Shown here piece after piece: positions 26,140 to 34,107 of a DNA stretch of 64,000 nucleotides. The notes below the pieces were generated by a model, which saw only the letters and a program-made list of their open reading frames with translations, ran no database searches and was not told where the DNA came from. Within the stretch, counting starts at the first letter, position 1. Every line of letters starts with the position of its first letter. The position numbers were made by a program, and so were the translations under genes. Source of the stretch: Streptococcus ferus DSM 20646 (lineage in GTDB: Bacteria > Bacillota > Bacilli > Lactobacillales > Streptococcaceae); NCBI RefSeq assembly GCF_000372425.1, contig NZ_AQVD01000001.1, positions 465,595 to 529,594 on the forward strand, given 5' to 3'.

Positions 26140-27400
26140 TGTGCTTGCGGTTAAAGACTAGATTCAGAATAATCGAAAATAGGGTTGCCATGACGATACC
26201 GTTGGTTAAGAACATTTGAAGATTTATCGGCAGACCGCTAAAGAGATTGGTGTTGTTAAAGCCAACTCCTGCTGCTATGGAGACAGCCGCTATGATAAAG
26301 TGGTTTTCATTTGTATTAAAATCAACTTCGTTTAGAATATGCATCCCTTGAAGAGCGACCATACCAAACATCACTAACATTCCTCCACCCAGAACTGGAC
26401 TGGGAATAATCTGCGCAACGGCACCAAATTTAGGGATAAGTCCCAAGATCATAAGAAAAAAGGCGGTGTAATAAATTGGCTGTCTGGTCTTAATCCCAGA
26501 TAACTTAACAAGGCCAACATTTTGAGAGAAGCCAGTATAAGGAAAGGTATTAAAAATGCCTCCAAGCAAAACAGCCAGTCCTTCAGCCCGATAACCGTTT
26601 CTAAGGCGTTTACTGTCCAGTTTTTCATCGGTTAAATCGGCCAGAGCATAATAAACACCTGTCGATTCTACCAGAGAAACAGTCGCAATAATACACATCA
26701 TGATGATGGAAGAAATTTCAAAACGTGGCTGCCCAAAATAGAAGGGGGTTGGAATGTGAATAAGAGGCGCCTGGCTGACCGCCGAAAAATCAACCTGTCC
26801 CATAAAGGCGGCGATAATAGTCCCTGAAACAAGGCCGATTAAAATCGAAATGGACTTAAGAAAACCCTTTGCAAAGGCATTAACAGCTAGAATAATAACA
26901 ATGGTCAAACTGGCTAAAATTAGACTTTCGACACTGGGTTTATCAACATTGTTTCCCATATTTCCTATGGCTACTGGAATCAAAGTCAACCCGATGGTTG
27001 TAATGACGGAACCTGTGACAATTTTAGGGAATAGCTTGGCGATTTTAGAAAAAAATCCCGAAACTAGAATAACGTAAAGGCCTGAAATAATTAGAGCTCC
27101 AAACATGGCACCATTGCCATGCTTGGCTCCGATAAGCGATAAAGGGGCAACAGACTGAAAAGCGACCCCCAAAACAACCGGTAGGCCTATTCCCAAATGT
27201 TTCCAAAGCTGCAACTGAAGCAAGGTGGCTACGCCGCACATAAAGATATCAGTAGCAATTAAATACGTTAATTCTGCTGATGGATAGTTCAAGGCACTCG
27301 CGATCATAATAGGGACCAAAATAGAGCCTGAATACATGGCTAAGAGGTGCTGAAGCCCCAATAGAGCTGACTGTGATTGTTTTTCTTCTCTAAATTCCAT
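26135..27400 (-). CDS. pbuX: xanthine permease (nucleobase:cation symporter 2)
   Basis: Proton-coupled xanthine uptake through the membrane. The 421-residue protein has about 12-14 hydrophobic segments. It carries the NCS2 features: the N-terminal LLGLQHLLAMYSGSILVPI, the half-helix motif QNVGLVKLSGIKTR (about 292-305) and the glutamate-containing VESTGVYYALAD (about 243-254). It follows xpt with a 2-bp gap, and both are under the guanine riboswitch, so uptake and salvage of xanthine shut off together when guanine is abundant. Confidence 0.94.
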   Translation of the reverse strand: MEFREEKQSQSALLGLQHLLAMYSGSILVPIMIASALNYPSAELTYLIATDIFMCGVATLLQLQLWKHLGIGLPVVLGVAFQSVAPLSLIGAKHGNGAMFGALIISGLYVILVSGFFSKIAKLFPKIVTGSVITTIGLTLIPVAIGNMGNNVDKPSVESLILASLTIVIILAVNAFAKGFLKSISILIGLVSGTIIAAFMGQVDFSAVSQAPLIHIPTPFYFGQPRFEISSIIMMCIIATVSLVESTGVYYALADLTDEKLDSKRLRNGYRAEGLAVLLGGIFNTFPYTGFSQNVGLVKLSGIKTRQPIYYTAFFLMILGLIPKFGAVAQIIPSPVLGGGMLVMFGMVALQGMHILNEVDFNTNENHFIIAAVSIAAGVGFNNTNLFSGLPINLQMFLTNGIVMATLFSIILNLVFNRKHN

Positions 27401-27402
27401 GA

Positions 27403-27984
27403 CTATGCATCTGCCTCCAAAAACTTAATCTCACCATTTTCACACCGTCCCAGTCTGGCTAAGGATGTGACAGGGACTCCCATCTCTTCTAATAACTGTC
27501 GGCCGCTCTGAAATGATTTCTCAATAACAATGCCGACCCCAGCCACTTGTGCTCCAGCTTGCTCAATCATCTCAATCAACCCCTTGGCTGCCTGTCCATT
27601 AGCCAAGAAATCATCAATAATCAATACCTTATCACTTGCCTTTAAAAATTTCTGTGCAATCGAGACCTGACTGGTTACCTGTTTGGTAAAGGAGTAAACC
27701 TGAGCCGTCAGGATATCTTCTGTCATAGTGATATTTTTAGACTTTTTAGCAAATACCATGGGCAAATCTAAAGCCTCCGCTACATAAAGTGCCGGTGCGA
27801 TCCCAGATGCTTCAATGGTCACAATTTTAGTGATGCCTTCGTGTCGATACTTAGCAGCAAAAACGCGGCCAATGTCTTTCATCAATTGATAATCCACCTG
27901 GTGTGTCAGAAAACTGTCAACTTTTAAAATCGTTTCCCCTAGGAGTTGCCCGTCTTTGATAATACGCTCTTCTAAAACTTTCAT
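27403..27984 (-). CDS. xpt: xanthine phosphoribosyltransferase
   Basis: Converts xanthine and PRPP to XMP. The 193-residue protein begins [20 protein letters not shown] and has the PRPP-binding motif [17 protein letters not shown] (about 123-139) and [15 protein letters not shown] near residue 58. The ATG at 27984 has GAAAGGAC upstream and gives the family N-terminus; a longer frame would start within the riboswitch terminator. It is the first gene of the riboswitch-controlled xpt-pbuX operon. Confidence 0.95.
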   Translation of the reverse strand: MKVLEERIIKDGQLLGETILKVDSFLTHQVDYQLMKDIGRVFAAKYRHEGITKIVTIEASGIAPALYVAEALDLPMVFAKKSKNITMTEDILTAQVYSFTKQVTSQVSIAQKFLKASDKVLIIDDFLANGQAAKGLIEMIEQAGAQVAGVGIVIEKSFQSGRQLLEEMGVPVTSLARLGRCENGEIKFLEADA

Positions 27985-28000
27985 GACTGTCCTTTCAACT

Positions 28001-28096
28001 AAAAAAGCTCGCAAAAAGCAAGCTTTAAGCTCACTTATTGTTAGACATTACGGTGTCTTGTAGAAACGCTGCGCCAATTCACAGCCTAAATAAGTT
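28001..28096 (-). promoter_or_regulatory. guanine riboswitch with terminator, controlling xpt-pbuX
   Basis: The aptamer at about 28033-28095 shows all purine-riboswitch hallmarks on the minus strand: P1 pairing ACTTATT with AATAAGT, the J2/3 core GTTTCTAC, the P3 stem-loop AGACACCGTAATGTCT and the J3/1 nucleotides AAC. The C at the position equivalent to C74 predicts guanine, not adenine. The expression platform is the hairpin AAGCTTGC, loop TTTTT, GCGAGCTT, then T residues (28001-28026). Ligand binding should stabilise P1 and allow termination before xpt. Confidence 0.92.
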
Positions 28097-28102
28097 TTTT
28101 TT

Positions 28103-28131
28103 ATTATATTTGGTCGCCATTCCATATCGAA
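28103..28131 (-). promoter_or_regulatory. promoter of the xpt riboswitch transcript
   Basis: The -10 box TATAAT (28103-28108) overlaps the guaC stop codon (28104-28106); a weak -35 TTCGAT (28126-28131) lies 17 bp upstream, inside guaC. The start near 28096 coincides with the start of the aptamer. Confidence 0.6.
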
Positions 28132-29087
28132 TTTTTGACAATCACATAGTCGACATGACGAAGACTGGCTAAATCATTTCCGCCGGCATAAGAGATTGAG
28201 GACTGTAAATCCTGTTGCATCTCAGTCAGTGTGTCTGCTAAATGCCCTTTCGTAGGCAAAAGAATCTTTTTACCTTCCACATTTTTATGCTCACCTTTCT
28301 GATATTCGGAGGCTGAGCCATAGTACTCTTTGAAGGTCTGTCCATCTTTTTCAATGAGTTTTCCGGGGCTCTCTAAGTGTCCGGCAAAGAGAGAACCAAT
28401 CATCACCATGCTGGCACCGAAACGGATCGACTTGGCAATATCGCCATGTGTCCGAATGCCGCCGTCTGCAATAATAGGCTTTCTGGCTGCTTTGGAACAC
28501 CAACGGAGAGCTGCCAATTGCCAGCCGCCAGTTCCAAAGCCTGTCTTAACTTTTGTGATGCAGACTTTTCCTGGTCCGATACCTACTTTGGTAGCATCTG
28601 CTCCAGCATTTTCCAGTTCTCGAACGGCTTCTGGAGTGCCGACATTACCAGCGATGACAAAAGTTTCTGGTAGTTCCTGCTTAATATGCTTTATCATCTT
28701 AATCACGCTGTCAGCATGACCGTGAGCAATGTCAATCGTCACAAATTCTGGCGGATCATTCTTCAAGCTAGTCACAAAATCGTACTCGTAATCTTTTACA
28801 CCGACAGAAATGGAAGCAATCAGCTTCTGTTCGTGCATTCGTTTAATAAAGACTTGTCTACTTTCTTCCTCAAAACGGTGCATAATATAGAAATAACCGC
28901 CTTTGGCCAATGCTTCTGCAATGTCTTCGTCAATAATGGTTTGCATATTGGCTGGAATAACCGGCATTTTAAAGCGGTATTTCCCAAGTGATACACTGGT
29001 GTCAGCCTCAGAACGGCTATCGATAATACATTTATTGGGAATCAGCTGGATATCTTCATAATCAAAAACGGGGATGTCGTTTAACAT
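28104..29087 (-). CDS. guaC: GMP reductase
   Basis: NADPH-dependent deamination of GMP to IMP, balancing adenine and guanine nucleotides. The 327-residue IMPDH-fold protein has the start [34 protein letters not shown] with the catalytic cysteine (about 177-196), and [14 protein letters not shown] (about 229-242). No CBS domains interrupt it, which distinguishes it from IMP dehydrogenase. It lies immediately upstream of the guanine riboswitch/xpt/pbuX unit, so the region is a small guanine-salvage cluster. Its own leader contains unexplained hairpins. Confidence 0.95.
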   Translation of the reverse strand: MLNDIPVFDYEDIQLIPNKCIIDSRSEADTSVSLGKYRFKMPVIPANMQTIIDEDIAEALAKGGYFYIMHRFEEESRQVFIKRMHEQKLIASISVGVKDYEYDFVTSLKNDPPEFVTIDIAHGHADSVIKMIKHIKQELPETFVIAGNVGTPEAVRELENAGADATKVGIGPGKVCITKVKTGFGTGGWQLAALRWCSKAARKPIIADGGIRTHGDIAKSIRFGASMVMIGSLFAGHLESPGKLIEKDGQTFKEYYGSASEYQKGEHKNVEGKKILLPTKGHLADTLTEMQQDLQSSISYAGGNDLASLRHVDYVIVKNSIWNGDQI

Positions 29088-29199
29088 AAGTTAGCTCCTT
29101 AATATAGTAAAAAAGACCTTCCTATGCAATTTCTCGCATCGCTAGGTAATCACTTACCCTTCCAGACTATATTATAGGTTGTCGTTAGGTTTCCGTCAA
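29088..29199 (-). promoter_or_regulatory. guaC promoter and structured 5' leader
   Basis: A perfect promoter, TTGACG (29194-29199), 17 bp, TATAAT (29171-29176), drives a leader of about 75 nt. The leader contains the hairpin GGTAA-GTGA-TTACC (29145-29158), a second hairpin ATGC-(8 nt)-GCAT with CCT/AGG outer pairs (29121-29146), and then GGAAGGTCTTTTTT. It does not match the purine, PreQ1, SAM or T-box signatures I know. Its regulatory role is unproven. Confidence 0.6.
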
Positions 29200-29330
29200 C
29201 AATTCAAAATCAATCAAGCAGAATGTTCGGATTTTACTGGAATTGGTTAAGAAAATTTTCAGTTTTCTTTCAGCCTTTTTTAAGTTGCCGCTATTAAACT
29301 GATTTCATCAATATTTTGGAGGACAGTCCC

Positions 29331-30800
29331 ATGAATTTTATTAAACGCGCCTGGTTGGCAACGAAAGCTAAAAAAGGGCGCACCGCATTGTTGACTTTAG
29401 TAACCAGTAGCATTCTCATATTTGTCTTGGCTGGTTTAACGATTAAGGCAGCAGCTGATAAAGCTGTTGAAAATGCCAAAAAAGAAGCCGGAGCTACTGT
29501 CAGTCTTCAAGTCAATAGAGAGTATATGATGAAACAGGCTCAGTCATCTTCTAGCTCTTCTTCAAGCAGTCAGCCACCTAAAATGGAAATGCCACCAATT
29601 TCCTTGGCTACCGTTGAAAAGATTGCCAATATGTCAGGTGTGAAATCTTATTTATTCACATCAACAACGACAGCAACCAAGGGCAACATCTCACCAATCT
29701 CTTCTTCTAGCTCGTCAAGCTCGTCTTCCTCAGATTCTTCTACTTCTAACAATTCTGGTGGACCTGGCGGTATGGCTTCTGGTGATTTTACGATCACGGG
29801 TGTCAATACGACCAGCAATGTTTCTGATTTTACAAGCGGCACCAATAAAATAACTTCAGGTTCTGATATTACTGAGGATTCTGCAAATAATGAAGCGGTG
29901 ATTGAATCTGATTTAGCCGAAGCTAATGATCTCAAGGTTGGTGAGAGCTTCACTGTTAAAGTGACCGTAGACGATGCTGAAAAAACAGTTACTCTCAAAG
30001 TTGTCGGAATCTATAAATCAAGCTCTAGCGTTACTTCTTCTCAATTACAAAACAACGCTTCTAACCCATCTAACAACATTTATACCAATCTCGTGACCGC
30101 TAACAGCATGAAAGGGGAAACCGATACTGTTGACAGTGCAACTTATACTCTTTCAGATCCTGCGCAACTGTCAGCTTTTGCTAAAAAAGCAAAAACCAAG
30201 ATTGATACGGAAAAATTCTCCATTCAAACAAGCGATCAGCTTTATCAACAAATGCTGAGCCCGCTGAATAATGTTGCAAGTTTCTCTAAGAATATCGTTA
30301 TTCTCGTTGCTTTAGCCGGAGCAGTTATTCTAACTTTAATTGTCATTCTCAGCATTCGGGAAAGACGCTACGAAATCGGTGTTCTGATGAGTTTAGGTGA
30401 GAGCCGCCTCAAAATCATTGGTCAATTCTTTACCGAATTATTTGTTGTAACACTGGCTTCTTTAGTGATTGCGACAGTTGCTGGAAATTACGTCGGCAAC
30501 CTAGTTGGCAATCAGTTGCTGAGTCAACAAACCTCAGCTCAGACATCTAATCGACAAGGCGGACCGGAATCTGATTCTTCAAGTTCTAAATCAACGCAAC
30601 CGCCATCCGGACGAAGCATACCTGGAATGAATTTATCAAGCTCTGCGATTAGCCAAATCAACAAATTAAATGTGAAACAAACCCCTGAAAGTATCGCTAA
30701 ACTGGGCGGCATCGCTCTGCTAATCTCCTTTGCAGCAACGATTTTGGCAAGTATAGGGATTGTACGAATGAAACCGAAGGATATTCTATCTTCCAATTAG
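29331..30800 (+). CDS. ABC transporter permease, MacB/Vex-like with serine-rich extracellular domain
   Basis: A 489-residue permease of the FtsX/MacB type. The first membrane helix is at about 16-40, a large extracellular domain spans about 45-315, and three more helices lie near 320-345, 370-395 and 455-478. The segment LSIRERRYEIGVLMSLGES after the second helix is the family hallmark. The extracellular region contains runs of 9 and 11 consecutive serines and a third Ser/Pro-rich tract near the C-terminal half; codons are mixed TCT/TCA/AGC. It resembles pneumococcal Vex proteins. The ATG at 29331 follows GGAGGA by 7 bp. Its partner ATPase downstream is truncated, so the transporter may be inactive unless another ATPase serves it. 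Confidence 0.82.
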   Translation: MNFIKRAWLATKAKKGRTALLTLVTSSILIFVLAGLTIKAAADKAVENAKKEAGATVSLQVNREYMMKQAQSSSSSSSSSQPPKMEMPPISLATVEKIANMSGVKSYLFTSTTTATKGNISPISSSSSSSSSSSDSSTSNNSGGPGGMASGDFTITGVNTTSNVSDFTSGTNKITSGSDITEDSANNEAVIESDLAEANDLKVGESFTVKVTVDDAEKTVTLKVVGIYKSSSSVTSSQLQNNASNPSNNIYTNLVTANSMKGETDTVDSATYTLSDPAQLSAFAKKAKTKIDTEKFSIQTSDQLYQQMLSPLNNVASFSKNIVILVALAGAVILTLIVILSIRERRYEIGVLMSLGESRLKIIGQFFTELFVVTLASLVIATVAGNYVGNLVGNQLLSQQTSAQTSNRQGGPESDSSSSKSTQPPSGRSIPGMNLSSSAISQINKLNVKQTPESIAKLGGIALLISFAATILASIGIVRMKPKDILSSN

Positions 30801-30813
30801 AAAGAGGACGCTT

Positions 30814-31341
30814 ATGACTTTAACAACCACAGATATCGGCTATTGGTACTCCAATAATCCAGAGGACTATCTTTTCAAAGAGGTTAATCTAACCTTTGAA
30901 AAAGGCAAGGTTTATGCCATTCTGGGACAATCGGGAAGCGGCAAAACGACTTTTCTCTCTCTCTTGGCTGGCCTTGACAGCCCTAAGGCGGGACAGATTT
31001 CGCTAAATGATCAGGATATTGCCAAAGGTGGTCTGACCAATTATCGTAAAAATGCAGTATCGACCATCTTTCAGGCTTATAACCTCTTCCCTTATATGAC
31101 GGCCAGACAGAATGTCGAGACAGCCTTGGACATCTCTAATATCTCTTCGACAGCACAAGATGTTGAACAGCTTTTCCAAGAGGTTGGGATTTCGAAAGAC
31201 TTAATTGATAAACCTGTTCTGCAACTCTCAGGAGGACAGCAGCAAAGGGTCGCTATTGTCAGGGCCTTGGCCAGTGGTCACGATATTATTATCGCTGATG
31301 AACCAACAGGAAATCTTGACGAGGAGACAACCAAGGATTAG
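30814..31341 (+). pseudogene. ABC transporter ATPase, truncated after Walker B
   Basis: The first 175 residues of a MacB/LolD-type ATPase paired with the upstream permease. Walker A (GQSGSGKT, about 38-45), the Q-loop (TIFQAYNLF), the signature LSGGQQQR (about 138-145) and Walker B with D-loop (IIIADEPTGNLDEE) are intact. The frame then ends at TAG right after DEETTKD, while the family continues about 50-60 residues including the catalytic H-loop histidine. The next bases belong to an oppositely oriented HAD phosphatase that is also cut short. This looks like a deletion joining two convergent genes; a working ATPase is unlikely. Confidence 0.8.
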
Positions 31342-31541
31342 GAACCGTTTCCGCCAATCATGCCATCTAAACCAATTTCCCAGAGTTCTGGCTGCATTTC
31401 AGCCCGACTTCGCCCCGTACAGACAAAAACGAGATGACCATTGGCTCGCGCTTTTTGGATGGCTTCACGGGCAGACTGAGGAATTCGGTTTTCATAATCG
31501 ACCAAGGTCCCATCAACATCTAAAAAAATCAGTTTTCGCAT
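31338..31541 (-). pseudogene. HAD-family (Cof-type) phosphatase, N-terminal fragment
   Basis: Only 67 residues remain: the nucleophile motif LIFLDVDGTLVDYENRIP and the second motif LVFVCTGRSRAEM of a Cof-type HAD phosphatase, ending at MIGGNGS followed by a TAA stop. Full-length relatives have about 260 residues, including a cap domain and the motif III/IV lysine and aspartates, all missing here. The ATG at 31541 follows GGAGGA by 7 bp. The stop overlaps the last codons of the truncated ABC ATPase on the other strand, marking the presumed deletion junction at about 31336-31345. Confidence 0.8.
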
Positions 31542-31614
31542 GAACAAATCCTCCATTTTCATATCCATTATACTAAAGCTAAAAGTGGAAAAATAGTAAG
31601 ATAGGCTTAAAAAG

Positions 31615-31623
31615 TGATACTAT
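31615..31623 (+). promoter_or_regulatory. extended -10 promoter before the PAS-like gene
   Basis: TGATACTAT. The 16-bp string TGATACTATCCTATGA at 31615-31630 recurs exactly at 55499-55514 before the AraC gene. The start near 31630 means translation at ATG 31627 is unlikely. Confidence 0.5.
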
Positions 31624-31683
31624 CCTATGAATAATAGAAGCAAAAGAATTGCTTCTCAGCTTCCAAATGGGTATGATAAAGAC

Positions 31684-32364
31684 ATGATGAAACTGAAACC
31701 CAACCTCTTGTGCCTCTATCAGGCCGATCATCCAGATGAAATCCACTTTTTCCAACAAGTGGCTCAACACTTTGATGACCTTTTTCAAATAGTTGTCCTT
31801 GAGAAGACCAAAGAAGTCAGCTGGTCTGACTACCAAGGAATCCTATCGCTAACCAATGAACCCTACCCTCTGCCTGTTTGCTCATTAACAGACTTTCATC
31901 TGGAGACGATCTGGGAAGATCCCCTCGCGCTCTTAGCCTTACAGAAAAAACTGCTGCATTTTTACAGTACCATCCAATACTCCCCTTTGGACGACCTGCC
32001 TTTTCATTTTTCCTATTGTGATATTAAAGGACAGGTTCTTTATGACAATTTGAAGTCAGATACAGGCTTTGCCGCTTTTGGGTCTGAAGCCCAAGACATT
32101 GAGGACTGGCTAATCGCTGACTTAGAGCAGTCCTCAACCCACACTCTGCACTTTCAAATTCCTAATGATTCCTTTGATCAAATCTTAATGCAGACCTACG
32201 AGATGCTTTACGATGCTAAAGGAGCCCCTCGAGGCATCCTGCAACAGGTTCAGGATATCAGACCGCTTCTAAACTCCTATCTCGAAAATAGCGGCCAGGC
32301 TATCGTAGGCTGGTCCGATGTCACCTCCGGTGCTTCCATTAAAAATAACTTGTTAGACGACTAA
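31684..32364 (+). CDS. conserved hypothetical protein, PAS-like C-terminal half
   Basis: I do not recognise this 226-residue protein. No membrane segment or signal peptide is seen. The first half (LLCLYQADHPDEIHFFQQ onward) is acidic. The second half has a PAS-like pattern: HFSYCDIKGQVLYDN (strand-turn-strand around D-X-K-G), then YEMLYDAKGAPRGILQQVQDIRPLL, which resembles the strand-rich end of PAS domains. ATG 31684 (or 31687) is preferred because an upstream ATG at 31627 coincides with the predicted transcription start. A longer N-terminus cannot be excluded. It is followed by a terminator and stands alone between the deletion scar and a GT8 gene. Confidence 0.55.
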   Translation: MMKLKPNLLCLYQADHPDEIHFFQQVAQHFDDLFQIVVLEKTKEVSWSDYQGILSLTNEPYPLPVCSLTDFHLETIWEDPLALLALQKKLLHFYSTIQYSPLDDLPFHFSYCDIKGQVLYDNLKSDTGFAAFGSEAQDIEDWLIADLEQSSTHTLHFQIPNDSFDQILMQTYEMLYDAKGAPRGILQQVQDIRPLLNSYLENSGQAIVGWSDVTSGASIKNNLLDD

Positions 32365-32391
32365 AAAGACCAGCTTATGTCTGGTCTTTTT
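32363..32391. terminator. bidirectional terminator between the PAS-like gene and the GT8 gene
   Basis: AAAAAGACCAG, loop CTTATGT, CTGGTCTTTTT. It covers the GT8 stop codon. Confidence 0.85.
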
Positions 32392-33211
32392 CGATCACTG
32401 CTGCCTTGTGCTGGTAGTGTTTATAAAGAGCAGCGTAGCGGCCTTTGTAAGCTGGATTCCAAGGTTTGTCTTTACCGCAAAAATGCAGAAAAACAGTATT
32501 CGCCATCACCCAATCCAGATCCCAGTCTCCCCGTCCTCTAGCCTTATAGAGGACACTGTAGCGCGTATCAAAATTATAAATCTGATCCGGCAGCAGAATG
32601 GTTCGATGCCCATAGAGGGCATTCAGCACATCTTGGTCTGGCAAAATTAAAGTTTGGGCATTTTGGTTGATATAATCGAGAATAGCCTCTTCATCAACCA
32701 CTCGACGACAGGCCTCAAGGTTAATCAGAAGAACACCAGTATTAAAATAACTTTCTGCTTCAAAATTATGCAGCCGTAACTTATTAACCAAATCAGCGAC
32801 AGAGGAATCATTGACATGACTGGCTGCTGCATAGAGGTGATTCCCCATTTCCATGTTGTAAAGCGGTAAGATATTATTGATGCATAATAAATCAACATCT
32901 AAGTATAGAATCCTATCTAGGTTTTCAGGGAGATACTTTTGTGCCAAAAGACGATAATAAATAGTTTCTGGGTAGCGATTGCTGACAGGCGCTTTCTCAA
33001 AAGCATTTTCTCCAATAATGATCGGGTGATAGGTCATGCCAAGTTGCTGACAAAAGGCTCCTAAGGCCTCATTAGCCTCTAAGGCTTCTTTTTGCAACAG
33101 ATAGACCTGGTAATCGGCTTTTTCAGAATTATTGAAAAGTGATATAAGCACCGTTTTCAGATGGTCAACATAGCGATCATCCAGTGTAAAAAGGAGATTC
33201 AGAGGCGTCAT
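32375..33211 (-). CDS. glycosyltransferase family 8 protein
   Basis: A 278-residue retaining glycosyltransferase of the GT8 type, using UDP-glucose or UDP-galactose. The nucleotide-sugar site starts at LLFTLDDRYVDHLKTVLISL, the metal-binding DXD is in RILYLDVDLLCINN (about 90-103), and the C-terminal HFCGKDKPWNPAYKG is the second conserved histidine motif. Streptococcal GT8 enzymes act on cell-wall polysaccharide, lipoteichoic acid or serine-rich glycoproteins; the acceptor here is unknown. The ATG at 33211 follows AGAAAGGA; the gene lies 11 bp after the SDR gene on the same strand. Confidence 0.88.
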   Translation of the reverse strand: MTPLNLLFTLDDRYVDHLKTVLISLFNNSEKADYQVYLLQKEALEANEALGAFCQQLGMTYHPIIIGENAFEKAPVSNRYPETIYYRLLAQKYLPENLDRILYLDVDLLCINNILPLYNMEMGNHLYAAASHVNDSSVADLVNKLRLHNFEAESYFNTGVLLINLEACRRVVDEEAILDYINQNAQTLILPDQDVLNALYGHRTILLPDQIYNFDTRYSVLYKARGRGDWDLDWVMANTVFLHFCGKDKPWNPAYKGRYAALYKHYQHKAAVIEKDQT

Positions 33212-33222
33212 GAGAGTCCTTT

Positions 33223-33975
33223 CTAGTCTTCTGCCAAATGCCAAGGACCAAAACTTTGAGAGACCGGCATGAGTTCTAAACGGTTAACATTGACATGTTT
33301 TGGCTGCTGAAAAAGCCATAAAACAGCATTAGCAATATCTTCCGGCTGAAGGCTGCTGACTCCTTCATACACCTGCTTGGCTCTGTCAGCGTCCCCTTTA
33401 AAACGAACTTTTGAAAATTCGGTTCCACCACAGAGACCAGGTTCAATAGTTGAGACACGGACGTGACTGCCAGCCAAATCCGCTCGTAAATTAAGACTGA
33501 ACTGCTTGACAAAAGCCTTAGTCGCGCCATAAACATTCCCACCGGGATAGGGATAGCTTCCTGCGGTAGAACCAATATTAATGATATAACCTTCTTTTGC
33601 GGCCACCATTTGGGGCAATAATTTTCTCGTTAAATAACTGAGCCCCATAACATTAGTCATAATCATGGTCTCCCAATCCTTAAAATCAGCTTCATAGGCC
33701 TTATCAAGTCCCAGAGCAAGACCAGCATTATTGACTAAAAGCGAAATCTTGGACCAGTCCTTTGGTAAGAGAGCAAGAGCCTTGTCTACGGAGTCCTTAT
33801 CGGACACATCCATCTGCAGAGGGTAAAACCTCTCCCCTAATTCATGAGCTAAGTCTCTTAGCTTATCTTGGCGTCTGGCTGCCCCAATGACGCGATAGCC
33901 CTTACTGACGAAAAGTCTGGCAATCGCCTCCCCAAATCCGGCAGATGCTCCTGTCACTAAAATCACTTCTGACAT
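33223..33975 (-). CDS. short-chain dehydrogenase/reductase (YdfG-like)
   Basis: A 250-residue classical SDR, probably an NADP-dependent 3-hydroxy acid or serine dehydrogenase. The cofactor motif is VTGASAGFGEAIA (about 7-19) followed by AARRQDKL, whose arginines favour NADP. NNAG is at about 83 and the catalytic Ser, Tyr and Lys are in INIGSTAGSYPYPGGNVYGATKAF. The C-terminal NVNRLELMPVSQSFG is typical of YdfG. The ATG at 33975 follows AAAAGGAG. A 22-bp palindrome lies upstream and may control it. It is co-transcribed with the GT8 gene. Confidence 0.88.
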   Translation of the reverse strand: MSEVILVTGASAGFGEAIARLFVSKGYRVIGAARRQDKLRDLAHELGERFYPLQMDVSDKDSVDKALALLPKDWSKISLLVNNAGLALGLDKAYEADFKDWETMIMTNVMGLSYLTRKLLPQMVAAKEGYIINIGSTAGSYPYPGGNVYGATKAFVKQFSLNLRADLAGSHVRVSTIEPGLCGGTEFSKVRFKGDADRAKQVYEGVSSLQPEDIANAVLWLFQQPKHVNVNRLELMPVSQSFGPWHLAED

Positions 33976-34007
33976 AAACGTCTCCTTTTCTTCTTTTAAA
34001 AGGTGTT

Positions 34008-34029
34008 TTACATAAATATAATTATGTAA
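34008..34029. promoter_or_regulatory. 22-bp palindrome, candidate operator
   Basis: TTACATAA, spacer ATATAA, TTATGTAA: perfect 8-bp arms in the divergent region between the SDR and ABC genes. No regulator gene is adjacent. Confidence 0.5.
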
Positions 34030-34057
34030 CAATTATTCCTTGTAAACCTTATCTTAA

Positions 34058-34086
34058 TTTACATTGTACCACTAATATACTATAAT
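34058..34086 (+). promoter_or_regulatory. promoter of the ABC exporter operon
   Basis: TTTACA (34058-34063), 17 bp, TATAAT (34081-34086), about 22 bp before the ATPase ATG. Confidence 0.75.
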
Positions 34087-34107
34087 AGGGGCCAAGGAGG
34101 AGATTTT

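Noticed and set aside
29245..29270. CodY box before the Vex-like permease
   Set aside because: AATTTTCAG matches only the left half of AATTTTCWGAAAATT; the right half does not fit.
31205..31543. Plus-strand open frame across the deletion junction as a new fusion gene
   Set aside because: It is in a different frame from the ATPase, has no ribosome site, and runs antisense to the phosphatase fragment; it is a shadow frame.
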